From Homarus americanus (Eukaryota; Arthropoda; Malacostraca; Decapoda; Nephropidae), in assembly GCF_018991925.1 (NCBI RefSeq), contig NW_024736071.1, forward strand, positions 12,951,758 to 13,015,757: DNA of 64,000 bases. Direction: 5' to 3'. The translations under genes were made by a program, and so were the position numbers. Position 1 is the first letter of the stretch, and each line of letters starts with the position of its first letter. Of the stretch, positions 47,954 through 59,111 are shown piece by piece. The notes under the pieces are model-generated. The model saw only the letters and a list, made by a program, of their open reading frames with translations, made no database searches and was not told where the DNA came from.

Positions 47954-48164
47954 CACTGCCTTATGCCAAACCCACTACCCCGCACACTACAATATACTTG
48001 TGATGTGTTAGTGTATAATTATGTATGTGTGTATTAATTCTGGCACGTGTTTACATTTGTATGGTATGTGTGTGATGTTTGTGTCTGTGTTTGATAATGA
48101 GCGTGTGTGTTTTTGTCATGTTTACTTCTGTCAACAATTGTTTGCATTTTTTTTTATATAAATA

Positions 48165-48375
48165 TTTAGTCAGGAGTTCGTGCGTTCGCCTCGCAAGCAA
48201 ATAGTCCTTGGTTTTATTCCCAACCAGAGTAGAGGATTGAGTTTCCTATCCCTAGTGCACTTAGTAGTAAATAAATTGTTTGTATTGAGGGCCTTTAGTG
48301 GATAGTGTTCTGCCAAGGCTGCCGGATATTAAGAATCAGGAAGGCATCACCTATCCGGCCACCAGTACTTTAGCA
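48165..48375 (+). mobile_element. Degenerate tRNA-derived SINE
   Basis: GTTCGCCTCGCAAGCA and a B-box-like TTGGTTTTATTCCC (48208-48221) precede an ACCAGAGTAGAGG body, then TAGTAAATAAATTG and a CTGCCGGATATT/TATCCGGCC 3' part. The layout parallels the 4041-4480 SINE (CCTCGCAAGC shared) but is more mutated. Confidence 0.5.
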
Positions 48376-48399
48376 GGAGAGACTTGTATACGTAAAAAA

Positions 48400-48402
<3 letters not shown>

Positions 48403-48487
<85 letters not shown>
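48403..48487. repeat. (TA)n microsatellite
   Basis: 85 bp of pure TA. Confidence 0.97.
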
Positions 48488-48491
<4 letters not shown>

Positions 48492-48699
48492 CTATTGTTT
48501 AAGTGAGTATTCTTTTCTTTTAAGGTGTGTATTTTCATATTTATCGTTACTACTACTACTACGGTTGCTGCTGTTAATTCTGTTGGGTGTACATATATTT
48601 GCTGTTGTCACATCAAATAGGACTGCTTTTGTTTCTAAGATATTACTGTTTATGTTGTATTTGTGGCTCCTCGTGAAGGAGTTCTGTTATATATTTTAA

Positions 48700-48890
48700 T
48701 AATGACTAGTAGTGGCACCGCTGTTGCTGCTACTACTACTACTGCTTCTACTACTACTACTACTACTACTGCTTCTACTACTACTACTACTACTACTGCT
48801 TCTACTAATAATACTGCTACTACTATACTACTACTACTTCTACTAATACTACTACTATTACTACTACTCGTTCTACTACTACTACTATCC
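48700..48890. repeat. (ACT)n-type trinucleotide tract
   Basis: CTACTACTACTACTACTGCT and related triplets with ATA and GCT variants; three TACTACTGCTTCTACTACTA blocks. Confidence 0.93.
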
Positions 48891-49391
48891 GCAGCATCAC
48901 CAAACTGTTCACATACCACTATTAAACCAACTTCCATACCCCCCCCCCCAAGCACACACCATTACTACTATTACCATTACTAACTTTTTTGTACCGTTCC
49001 AACAAATTGCAAAAAAAAAATTACCTTTAATTGTTATCATTAAGACACATTGGCGTGATTGTGGATGAGTTAAACTACCTGAGGGTGTCACTGTACCAGC
49101 CTGGCTCATACCACGTCCTATATAAGGATAATATCGTCAGGGGAAATTATAAACGCGACATTAACAAATTTATGAGTTATTGATAATGTTGAACTGCTTC
49201 TATCTAAAACAAATCCAACCTTCTTTTGTGTTCACTAGTCCTGTATTTAATTTTTTTTTTTTAGTGACGAGAATTGGTGATATTTGTCAAGTGTGTGAAA
49301 ATGTTGTCATTTCAGTTTTCTTTGCAAACTGGTACTGTCAAATCCCTCGGGGTGTTTACAGGGTGTTCTGGGGTAAAAAGATAAATAAATA

Positions 49392-49396
<5 letters not shown>
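48891..49396. other. Unique spacer
   Basis: No gene or repeat supported; poly-A and poly-T runs at 49010 and 49250. Confidence 0.4.

Positions 49397-49397
<1 letters not shown>

Positions 49398-49455
<58 letters not shown>
49398..49455. repeat. (TA)n microsatellite
   Basis: 58 bp TA after an AAAT run (AAATAAATAAAT). Confidence 0.96.
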
Positions 49456-49457
<2 letters not shown>

Positions 49458-49469
49458 CTTAATTCTTTC

Positions 49470-49545
49470 TTTTTATGATACAGCGCTCGCTTCTTGGCCT
49501 AAGGGTCACTGGTTCACATCCGGGGCACCTCCATTCCACTTTACC
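49470..49545 (+). mobile_element. tRNA-like SINE head fragment, tentative
   Basis: AGCGCTCGCTTCTTGGCCTA followed by a B-box-like GGTTCACATCC at 49511-49521. There is no clear A box and no body relating it to the other SINEs. Confidence 0.3.
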
Positions 49546-49853
49546 TCCGAAATATACATGCGTGTTGATATAAGCAGAAACAGCGAGACAAATTAAAAGG
49601 TTAATTAATTAGCCACACTAAAACTATTTACAAAAAAACAAAATTATTGTAGTTTGCAAAAGTCACAATTTAAAACGTTACCTACAGTACATCAAGCATA
49701 TATTTAAGCTAAAGTTGATCAGCCCAGTACCCTCCTTCCCCGACCTGAACTATGGATGTATATTTCTTTAAGTGCGGGTTACTGTAACCCCTTCTTGGTC
49801 AGCCTTCTTCCTTTTTGAGAATTGTGATGCAGAGGAAAGTGGGTTACTGAGGG

Positions 49854-49915
<62 letters not shown>

Positions 49916-50289
49916 ACTCAGACAAAAACACAGAGATAGAACTGTAGATAGATAAAAATACGAGTGTAAATAAAGAAGGTCATATAAAGGTACTGTACAC
50001 ACATAAAGATTGAAAGACATATATAGATGATGATGATGCATTAATTATGCAAGTTCTATTGTATATATAAAATTAAGCTAAAATAGAGATAATTGAGTGC
50101 TGACCATAATTTTTCTATATAATTTTTCTCGAAAATTCTTTGTAGTCTGGTGTAAAGGGACAATTATATACTGTAGGTATTCAAGATATAAACTGAAAAT
50201 GAAAGAGCATGGTACTAAACTAACCTGATCTTGTGTGTGTGTCCCCTGAAGCACCCTTGGACGCAAGCGCACTATCGAAGTCGACTAAA
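49546..50289. other. Unique spacer with one (CA)n run
   Basis: A (CA)n microsatellite occupies 49855-49911. Nothing else supported. Confidence 0.5.
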
Positions 50290-51625
50290 TTATACACTTA
50301 CTAAAATGCGCACACTAACCACACTGCACACCTTGAACTTATCATACGCACTATGAGCGCAGTCAGCGCATCCTCAACCTTGTGCGCACAGGAACTACAC
50401 TCAGCGCACTTTGAATCCTACATGCGCACACACTGTGCGCCTTGAATCACTCATGCATACATTAACCATATGCGGCGCACCCTCAACTTCTCATGCACAC
50501 ACTAATCACACTGCACACCTTTAACTTCTTATACGAACTCTAACCACACTGCGCACCTTTAACTTCTTATGCGCACTTTAACCACACAGTGCGTACTTTA
50601 ACCACTCGTCTTCCTGTCCCCCACATATGGTCATTAGCGAAACTTAAAATAATTTGACCAACCACGTACACACTACTACCACATCGTGCGCACCTTGACT
50701 CACCACCTGCGCACATTAACAAGATTCAGCCCACCTTAACCTCACGATGCGCATGACAAACGCTCGGCGCACCATGACCCCCACATGCACACACTAACCA
50801 TACTCGGCGCACCATTACCCCCACATGCGCACACTAACCATACCCGGCGCACCATGACCCCCACATGCACACACTAACCATACTCGGCGCACCATTACCC
50901 CCATATGCGCACACTAACCATACTCAGCGCATCTTGTTCCCCACATGCGCACATTAATCATAATTGGCGCACCATGTTTCCCACATGCGCACATTAATCA
51001 TAATTGGTGCACTATGTTTCTCACATGCGCACACTAAGTATATTCGGTGCATCTTGTTCCCCACATGCGCACATTAACCATAATTGGCGCACCATGACCC
51101 CCACATGCGCACACTAACCATAATTGGTGCACTATGTTTCGCACATGCGCACACTAACTATACTCGGCGCATCTTGTTCCCCACATGCGCACATTAATCA
51201 TAATTGGCGCACCATGTTCCCCACATGCGCACACTAACCATGCTCGGCGCCTCTTGAACCTCGCATACGGACCATTAACTCTATTAAATGTACATTGACC
51301 TCTATGTGCGTAAACTAACCACAATTAATGCACCTTGACTCCCCACATATGCGCAATAGCCACACTTGCTGCAACCTAACACCCAACTTAACACCCCTCA
51401 TGTGCACATTAACCACACTCGGCGAAGCTAAATGCCTCACCTGCTCATTAATTTCTCGACGCAACTTGACACCCCGTATGTGCGCATTAACCACACGACG
51501 CAACTTAATACCACAGTTGTGCGCACTAACCACACTTGACGCAACTTCCCACTTGAGCACATTATCCACACTCGATGCACTTTGATCTCCCATGCGTACA
51601 TTGAACTGAATTTTGAGCACCTTGA
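50290..51625. repeat. 40-bp minisatellite (ACTAACCATACTCGGCGCAC), ~1.3 kb
   Basis: Unit ACTAACCATACTCGGCGCAC plus CATGACCCCCACATGCGCAC. The core 50740-51250 is regular, with TCTTGTTCC and CATGTTTC variants arranged as longer blocks. The edges decay. TGCGCA is the recurring palindrome. Confidence 0.94.
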
Positions 51626-51730
51626 CGTCGGACACGCACTGACTCCAGCGGCATTTGTGTAGGCTGGGTCATCTTCAAAGGTCATCTCTCATTAGGCTCT
51701 ATGCCAAGTATGTGTAGATGAGTGAGCAAG

Positions 51731-51886
51731 GTGTGTGTGTGTGTGTGTGTGTGGTGGAGCATAGTATCTTGAAGCGTGTGTGTGTGGGATGGGTGGAGGC
51801 CAGTACTTTAGTGCGTGCGTGCGTGTGTGTGTGTGTGTGTGGGTGTGCGTGCGGGTGTGCGTGCGTGTGCGTGCGTGTGTGTGTCC
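51731..51886. repeat. (GT)n/(GCGT)n compound repeat
   Basis: GT runs with GCGTGCGT and GGGTGTGCGTGCG interruptions. Confidence 0.92.
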
Positions 51887-52693
51887 ATTTACCTGTATAT
51901 CTCAGGTATGCAGTACATAACCTCAAGCTATGGTAAGTGAAGCGTCACGTAAACATGATAACAACATGGCCCCAGACACTATTATGTTGACTACACATTC
52001 AAAAACCGATCCATCATTGATATGAAGATACGAAATTTTCCCTATAATAGACTTCATGATAGGACTCTACCGTAAATATTGTTACTTAAGAGAATATTGG
52101 CAGCGGATATTACGTCACTTCCCTGTAAAAGGAGATCTTCATCGACCGTATAAGGTATAACATCAGCAATGATTTGTAAAATCATGGAGAATATTGTAAA
52201 GCTTTGTAAGTGAATAGTGTATGACGATGTTTAATATGGGATGAATATTAAAACAGTGGAGGCCATCATTCTCGTCAGGTGTTTCCCTGTGTTATTATTT
52301 TAAGATTGATCTGAAATCTAAATGTTTGCACAAAATATAAAAAGAGGACAGATTAGTTTAAAACAAGAGAAATGGAACGTTTTTATATTCGAGGAAAAGG
52401 AAACCTGTAATGATTTTGTATAGAATTATGTCATTACAATACATAATCATAAGTTTTGTAATTTGTGTAATTGCAGTTGTCAGGTAACATCATGGCTGAG
52501 TGGATACCTGATCTGAGCAAAATGTATGTAGACGACAGGTTAACTGCTCTGACAGCTACTTATATTGTTCTAACTATTCGCCGACATGGTGGAATTTCAA
52601 ATCCCAGCCAGGCCAACCTATTTTTTATATTCTGTACCTCACTATTTCGGGTGGAAAATTTTGATATCATTGATGGACTCTTACATGTTTCCT

Positions 52694-52697
<4 letters not shown>
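51887..52697. other. Unique AT-rich stretch
   Basis: No gene supported. GTTGTCAGGTAACATCATGG-type sequence near 52476-52495 leads to a frame ending in the TA repeat; no domain seen. Confidence 0.4.
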
Positions 52698-52768
<71 letters not shown>

Positions 52769-52792
52769 AGTGTATATATATATATATATATA
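52698..52792. repeat. (TA)n microsatellite, interrupted
   Basis: TA to 52767, AAGTG interruption, then TA to 52792. Confidence 0.95.
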
Positions 52793-52798
52793 CTAAAA

Positions 52799-52886
52799 AA
52801 AAACACGCAGTTTCCAGAATTCATCTTCAGGGGTGAGTATAGTCTGTACTCACCCTGAAGATGACCAGCGAAACTGCGTGTTTGTT
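52799..52886. mobile_element. Foldback element with ~41-bp arms
   Basis: The left arm 52799-52839 begins AAAACACGCAGTTTC and ends GGGGTGAGTA. The right arm 52847-52886 begins TACTCACCCTGAAGATG and ends GAAACTGCGTGTTT. Arms are reverse complements apart from a few mismatches and one indel; the loop is 7 bases. Flanked by TA repeats on both sides. Confidence 0.75.
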
Positions 52887-52932
52887 TCTGTATCAACTGC
52901 CTGGATCACGCACCTACAGTGATTTACTTGCA

Positions 52933-52940
52933 TTATATAT

Positions 52941-53008
<68 letters not shown>
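52933..53008. repeat. (TA)n microsatellite
   Basis: About 75 bp TA with one AATA phase shift. Confidence 0.96.
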
Positions 53009-53014
<6 letters not shown>

Positions 53015-53379
53015 TACTGTCTGTCAAAATGAGGTAGTACTGGTGCGGGTGTGGGTGATCTAGTAATGGCTGGAACCCAGCACGGTGCAAGTGCCAATCA
53101 CAGCGTTGAAAGTGTCTCCACAGTCAGTAATTTCACAACTCAACTCATTTCTCCTCAAAACGGTATGAAGAAGGAAAGAACCCAGTGTGATTTTAGAAAT
53201 ATATATTGATGATATAAAAATAGGAAAATAAAAGTGGAAAAAGAATATGGCTGTAGGTAAATGGAAAATATCAATTATGACGTCAAATTTTCTTTGCAAT
53301 AAAAATTCCATAAAATATCACTTAAAAAGTTGTATTCAACTACTGTATGTAACTGAGATTGTTAAAGTATGTACAACCA

Positions 53380-53578
53380 CCTGCACTTATACCTGGTTCA
53401 AGGTTGGCGCATTTTGTGAGACGTGGCTGTCCAAGAATGCTTATCTAGCATCCTTAGTCTGGCTTCTATTACGAGGTCACTTAGGGCTGTTCCGTGAGTT
53501 TTAATACGATGTAAACAAAGACAGTGTTGCGCCACGTCTCGCAAAACGCGCCAGTCACTGTACCAGGTATAAGTGCAG
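53380..53578. mobile_element. 199-bp inverted-repeat element (MITE-like)
   Basis: The left arm 53380-53426 begins CTGCACTTATACCTGG and ends GAGACGTGGC. The right arm 53531-53578 is its imperfect reverse complement (GCCACGTCTCGCAAAACGCG ... CCAGGTATAAGTGCAG). Arms are about 47 bp; the interior is ~105 bp and non-coding. No clear target duplication identified. Confidence 0.7.
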
Positions 53579-54079
53579 TCGGATTTTACTTTCGAATCTG
53601 CATCACTCCATGAGAATACAGCACTCAGGTAAATATTGTTACCAGGTAGACAGAAGCCAGGTGAGTGGAACAATGACTGTCCACCTGAAGTACTGTACAT
53701 GAGGTGGACGAAGCGCTCCTTTCCTGATGTAATTCATTATATAATAATAAAAAAAATCGAAGAAAACCTTTTTCTAAAATGAAAACCAGTATTACTCAAT
53801 ATTAAAAAAAAATATTTGTTGTATAATAATATCAAACAAAAGTCACTATTCCTAACGAACACTGGGCCGTTGCTTGCGTTTCTCTAGATCCGAGTTGAAA
53901 TTATTATTGTCCTGTCGCCATGGCCAATCGTTCTAACAGACAGACTTCACTCCCGTCTACCTGTCCGTATATCAATCGTCGGTAAGCTCAAACCGTCCGT
54001 CTGTCTGACGTCAATCCGTGTTTGGGCAGTTGTGTAAATATTTATATGTAACAAAACTACCATTCACATATTCATAAGC
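53579..54079. other. Unique spacer
   Basis: No gene supported. CCGTCTGTCTGACG-like motifs near 53990-54010 are not periodic. Confidence 0.4.
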
Positions 54080-55676
54080 TGCCTCACACCTACACACACT
54101 CACACTCTCACTCGCACCCACACTCTCACTTGCACCCACACTCTCACTTGCATTCTCACACCCACACTCTCAAACACAAACTCTCTCACACCTAAACTTT
54201 TACACCTACACTCTCACACACCCACTCTCTCCCTCACACCCACACTCTCTCCCTCCACACCCACACTCTCCCTCACACCCCACTCTCCCCCCTCCTCCTC
54301 TCCTCGCTCCCTCTCTCCTCACACCCTCCTCTCCCCCTCACACCCACCTCTCTCCTTACACCCCTCTTCCCCAACACCCACACTCTCCCCAACTACCACC
54401 TCCTCACCCACACCTCCCCCCCTACACCCACACTCTCTCCGTCACATTCACACCCTCCCCATTCACCCACCTCTACCCCTCCACCTCACCCCCATCCTCC
54501 GCCTTCACCTCCCCTCACACCCTTTCCTCCCCTCACCCCTCTCCCCTCCACCCCACTCTCCCCCTCCACCCACACTCTCCCCCCTCACCCTCCTCTCCCC
54601 TCACACCCACACTCTCCCCACTCACCCACCCCCCTCCACCCCTCCTCCCCCTCACCTCCCTCACCACTCTCCCCCTCACACCCACACTCTCCCCTCACAC
54701 CCACTCTCTCACCCACACTCACCCTCTTTCACCCACACCACCTCCCCACACCTCCACACTCTCCCTCACACCCACACTCTCCCGCTCACACCCACACCCT
54801 CACACCCACTCTCCTTCACACCCACACTTCCCTTCACACCCCACACTCCTTCACACCCACACCTCCTCACACCCACACTTCCCCTCATACCCACACTCTC
54901 CTCCTCACACCCACACCTCCACCTCACCCACACCTCCCCCCACCCACACCCTCCCCCCCTCACACCCTCTCCCCCTCACACCCACACTCCCTCCCCCCAC
55001 ACCCACACTTTCTCCCCCACACCCACACTCCTCCCCCCACACCCACACTCTCCCCCCACACCCACACTCTCCCCTCACACCCACACCTCCCTCCTCACAC
55101 CCACATTCTCCCCACACCCACACTCTCCCCACACCCCACACTCTCTCCTCACACCCACACCTCTCCTCTTCACACCCACACTCTCCCCCCTCACACTTCC
55201 CCACACACCCACATTCTCCCCCCCACACCCACACTCTCCTCCACACCCACATCTCCCCCCCCACACCCACACTCTCCCCACACACCCACACCTCCCTCCC
55301 CACACCCACACTCCCTCCCCCTCACACCCACACCTCCTCACACCACACTCTCCCCCTCACACCCACACACCCCCCCACCCCCCTCACACCCACACTCTCC
55401 CCTCCTCACACCCACACACCTCCCCCTCACACTTTCCCCACACACCCACACTCTCCCCCCCCCACACCCACACTCTCACACCCACATCTCCCCCACACAC
55501 CCACATCTCCCCCACACCCACACTCTCCCTCCCCTCACACCCACACCTTCCCTCACACACCCACATTCTCTCCCTCACACCCACACTCTCCCTCCTCACA
55601 CCCACACTCTCCCCTCCCCTTCCCCACACACACTGCCATTCTCCCCCTCGACCCACACTCTCCCTTCTCACACCCA
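54080..55676. repeat. ~18-bp C-rich minisatellite (CACACCCACACTCTCCCC)
   Basis: Units CACACCCACACTCTCCCCCT with wide length variation. The minus strand is G-rich and repeatedly fits a four-G-run pattern. The Gly/Val/Cys/Glu-rich minus frames are repeat translations. Confidence 0.94.
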
Positions 55677-56199
55677 AATGTTGATGATTTAATGGAGCTA
55701 GAACATATAAAAGTTTGTTGATTTTTAATACCGAATCCCATCTGTCCCTTTTCTTCATTCATTAGGAAAATAAATTATATACAGTTCTAAGTGTATATCA
55801 CCGTAACATAATCACTGTAGGTATTAGTGTTAAATGAGGACGGAGGCTATCTTAGAGTAGCTTTACTAAGTACGTCCGATTGATGTTAGAGTGGAGTGAT
55901 AGTGAGTAGAGACTGCTCGAAGGAGAACGGAATATATCAGACGTCCTCCCTTGAGGAAAGATAGAGCACATCAGGGATGGCTCTAACAACGCTCTCTCTC
56001 GTGAGTGTTATCAAACCACGCCGCAATAGGGTGGTAGGGTTTACGTGATGCCAGCTAAGGACGCCTTGGCGGACACACCTGATCACGTGCCTTGAACATG
56101 TCACCATAGCTAGTGAGTTACAAGGGTGATGGTTATACAAGACTAATGTAATTCTACCCACTTTATGTAAGCATTTCTGCCTATGAGACAGGGGCTAAT
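55677..56199. other. Unique island between two copies of the same array
   Basis: About 520 bp of non-repetitive sequence separating two blocks of the same CACACCCACACTCT repeat. No gene supported; it could be an insertion into one array. Confidence 0.5.
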
Positions 56200-57907
56200 A
56201 CACTTTCACCCTCGCACCCACATTCTCCCCCCTCGCACTCCCCTCAAACCCACGCTCTCCCCAAACCACACCTCTCCACAACCACACGAGCCCCACACCC
56301 ACACCTCCCCCACACCCACACTCTATCTTGCACACTCAAACTGTTCTCACTCACACTCTCTCCTCACATTCACACCCCACACCCACACCCACACTCTATC
56401 TCACACCCACGCCTATCTCACACCCACACTCTCTCCCCACACCCACACTCTCCTCACACCCACATTCTCCTCACACCCACATCTCAAACCCACACTTCTA
56501 ACTACCACACTTCCCAACTACCACACTCTTCCCCACACCTCTCTCTGAACCACACTCTCCTCACACCCACACTCTGTCTTGCACACCCCACATTCACACC
56601 ACACCTTCATCACATCCACACTCTCCTCACACCACACTCTCCGTCACACCCACACTCTCTGTCTCACACTCCCACACTCTCCCACCACACCCACACTTCT
56701 CCTCACACTCATACTCTCTACCATCTCACTCCCACTCTCCCCCCACACCCACACTCTCCCCTCTCACACCCACACACTCTCTCCCTCATACCCACACTCT
56801 CTCCCTCGCATCCATACCCTCCTCTCTCCACCCACACCTCTCCCCCTCACACCTACACCCCCCCACACCCACACTCTCCTCTCTCGCCCATACTCTCTTC
56901 CTCACACCCACACTCTCTCCCCCCCACACCCACACTCTCTCCTCATACCACACTCTCCCTCGATCCATACCTCACTCTCTCCCTCGCACCACACCTCCCC
57001 ACATACCCATACCTCTCCCCCTCACACCCACACCTCTCCCACCCACACTCTCACACCCACATTCTCTCCCTCACACCCACAGTCTCCCCCACACCCACAC
57101 TCTCCCCCCACACCCACACCTCCCCACACCCACACTCTCTCTAACACCCATACCCTAACCCACACCTCCCCTCACCCACACTCTCTCCACACCCACCTCC
57201 CACATCCCACACTCTTCCCCCACACCCACACTTATCCCACACCACACCTTTCCCCCCACACCCACACCCCTCATCTCACACACCCACACTCTCTCCCTCA
57301 CACCCACAATCTCTCTCCCCACACCCACAATCTTCCCTCACACCCAATTTCACCACTCTCCCAAACACCCACAGTCTCTATCTCACACCCACGCCTTCAC
57401 ACCCACACTCCTTATCTCACCACCACACCCACACTCTCCCCTCATACCACACTCTCTCCCCACCCCCACACCTCTCCCCACACCCACACTCTCTATCTCA
57501 CACACCCACACTATTCCTCACAGCCACACACACTCCCACACACACTCCCACACACTCTCCCACAGACCCACACTCTCCCTCACATCCACACTCTCTCACT
57601 CCCACACTCTATCTCACACACCCACACTCTTCCTCACACCCACACTCTCTATCTCACACACCCACACTATTCCTCACAGCCACACACACTCCCACACACA
57701 CTCCCACACACTCTCCCACAGACCCACACTCTCCCTCACATCCACACTCTCTCACTCCCACACTCTATCTCACACACCCACACTCTTCCTCACACCCACA
57801 CTCTCTCCCTCACACACTCTATCTCACACCCACGCTCTCTATCTCACACCCACACTCTCTCCCTCACACTCACACACTCTATCTCACACCCACACTCTCT
57901 CCCTCAC
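56200..57907. repeat. ~18-bp C-rich minisatellite, second block
   Basis: The same CACACCCACACTCTCTCCCT family as 54080-55676. It contains a precise 156-bp tandem duplication (57487-57642 and 57643-57798). The 451-residue Thr/His/Pro/Ser frame is a repeat translation. Confidence 0.94.
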
Positions 57908-58063
57908 CAGGGGTGTAAAGGTAACTTTACTTGAGTACAGTACTTAAGTAACTTTTTTCATTATCAGCTTTTTAGAAGTATTTAGATTTTCAAATACTTT
58001 CACTTTAATTTAATTTGTTTTTGGGAGAATTGCTTGTACTTTTATTACACGACATTTCATTAT
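57908..58063 (+). mobile_element. hAT-type transposon 5' end fragment
   Basis: Begins CAGGGGTGTAAAGGTAACTT at the exact end of the minisatellite, followed by ACTTGAGTACAGTACTTAAG and later TTGCTTGTACTTTTATTAC. This TIR and its GTACTT-rich subterminal region match a widespread hAT non-autonomous type. No matching CTTTACACCCCTG end was found downstream, so it is a fragment. Confidence 0.55.
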
Positions 58064-58354
58064 ATATACCCCAAGAGGCGGAAGAGTGACGGGAGTGAGT
58101 GGAGGGCAAGTTCATTAGCAAAGACTGGGGGAGTAAGTGTGTTAATTAAATAGCGATGCGATAACTTCGAAACGATTGAGATTTGGAGCTTTCTTCATGT
58201 AATATTTCTTGCTTATAATAAGACAAATAAGCACCTTCTGAAGTTTGGCTGAAGTTTCCCCTGGACACCCTGTATATTTCATGGGTCTCTTCTGTTTGAT
58301 GAACTGCAAATTTGTTTAATAAACACACATATGCCGCAGTTTTGCGTTCTGAAT

Positions 58355-58357
<3 letters not shown>

Positions 58358-58430
<73 letters not shown>
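58358..58430. repeat. (TA)n microsatellite
   Basis: 73 bp TA. Confidence 0.97.
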
Positions 58431-58432
<2 letters not shown>

Positions 58433-58584
58433 AAAACAATATAAAGCACAGAAAATGACAAAAGGAAGGACTAGGCTATCTTATGATATTGATGTAACAG
58501 AAAAAACTCCGCGGTGCAGCTGGGCCACCAAATTTCCTTGGTTTCTTTAGGATGGCCTCAGCACATACCTTAAATACATAACGC

Positions 58585-58765
58585 TATGTTAGGTTTGATT
58601 AGAATAGGTTAGGTTAGGTTAGGTTAGGTTAGAATAGGTTAGGTTAGATTAGAATAGGTTAGGTTGGATTAAAATATGTTAGGTTGGATTAAAATATGTT
58701 AGGTTAGATTATAATAGGTTAGGTTAGAATAGGTTAGGTTAGATTAGAATAGGTTAGGTTACACT
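58585..58765. repeat. Interstitial TTAGG telomere-like repeat with 10-bp variants
   Basis: AGGTTAGGTTAGGTTAGGTT, then alternating GATTAGAATAGGTTAGGTT and GGATTAAAATATGTTAGGTT units. The best telomere-like run in the window. Confidence 0.85.
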
Positions 58766-59111
58766 ACACTATGCTACGTTGCTGAAAATATAAAATATCC
58801 CGTTCCTGACTGAATCACTTTAAAGAAAGTCGAGTGGTACTGACCGAAGCTTATACTTTTAACCACTGTTCCACGTTTCTTTACCTTTAACAGACTAGCC
58901 TCTTACCTCTATTCACAGCCCTAAATAATGTCTTTTGTTTTTACCTTTTTCGGTACTTTCTACTAGTTTTTCTAGAAAAAATATATAGATATTTTCGAAA
59001 TTAAAATGTAAAACTACGCCAGATTAATGTGTTTTTTAATGAATAAAAATGCATTTCATCAAACCAAAAAGATCCTATTTCATAACTTTTCTCAAATTTA
59101 ACATTTATAGC
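58766..59111. other. Unique AT-rich spacer
   Basis: No gene supported. Confidence 0.45.

Noticed and set aside
56579..57934. 451-residue Thr/His/Pro/Ser open frame
   Set aside because: Translation of the CACACCCACACTCT minisatellite; no conserved domain or codon bias.
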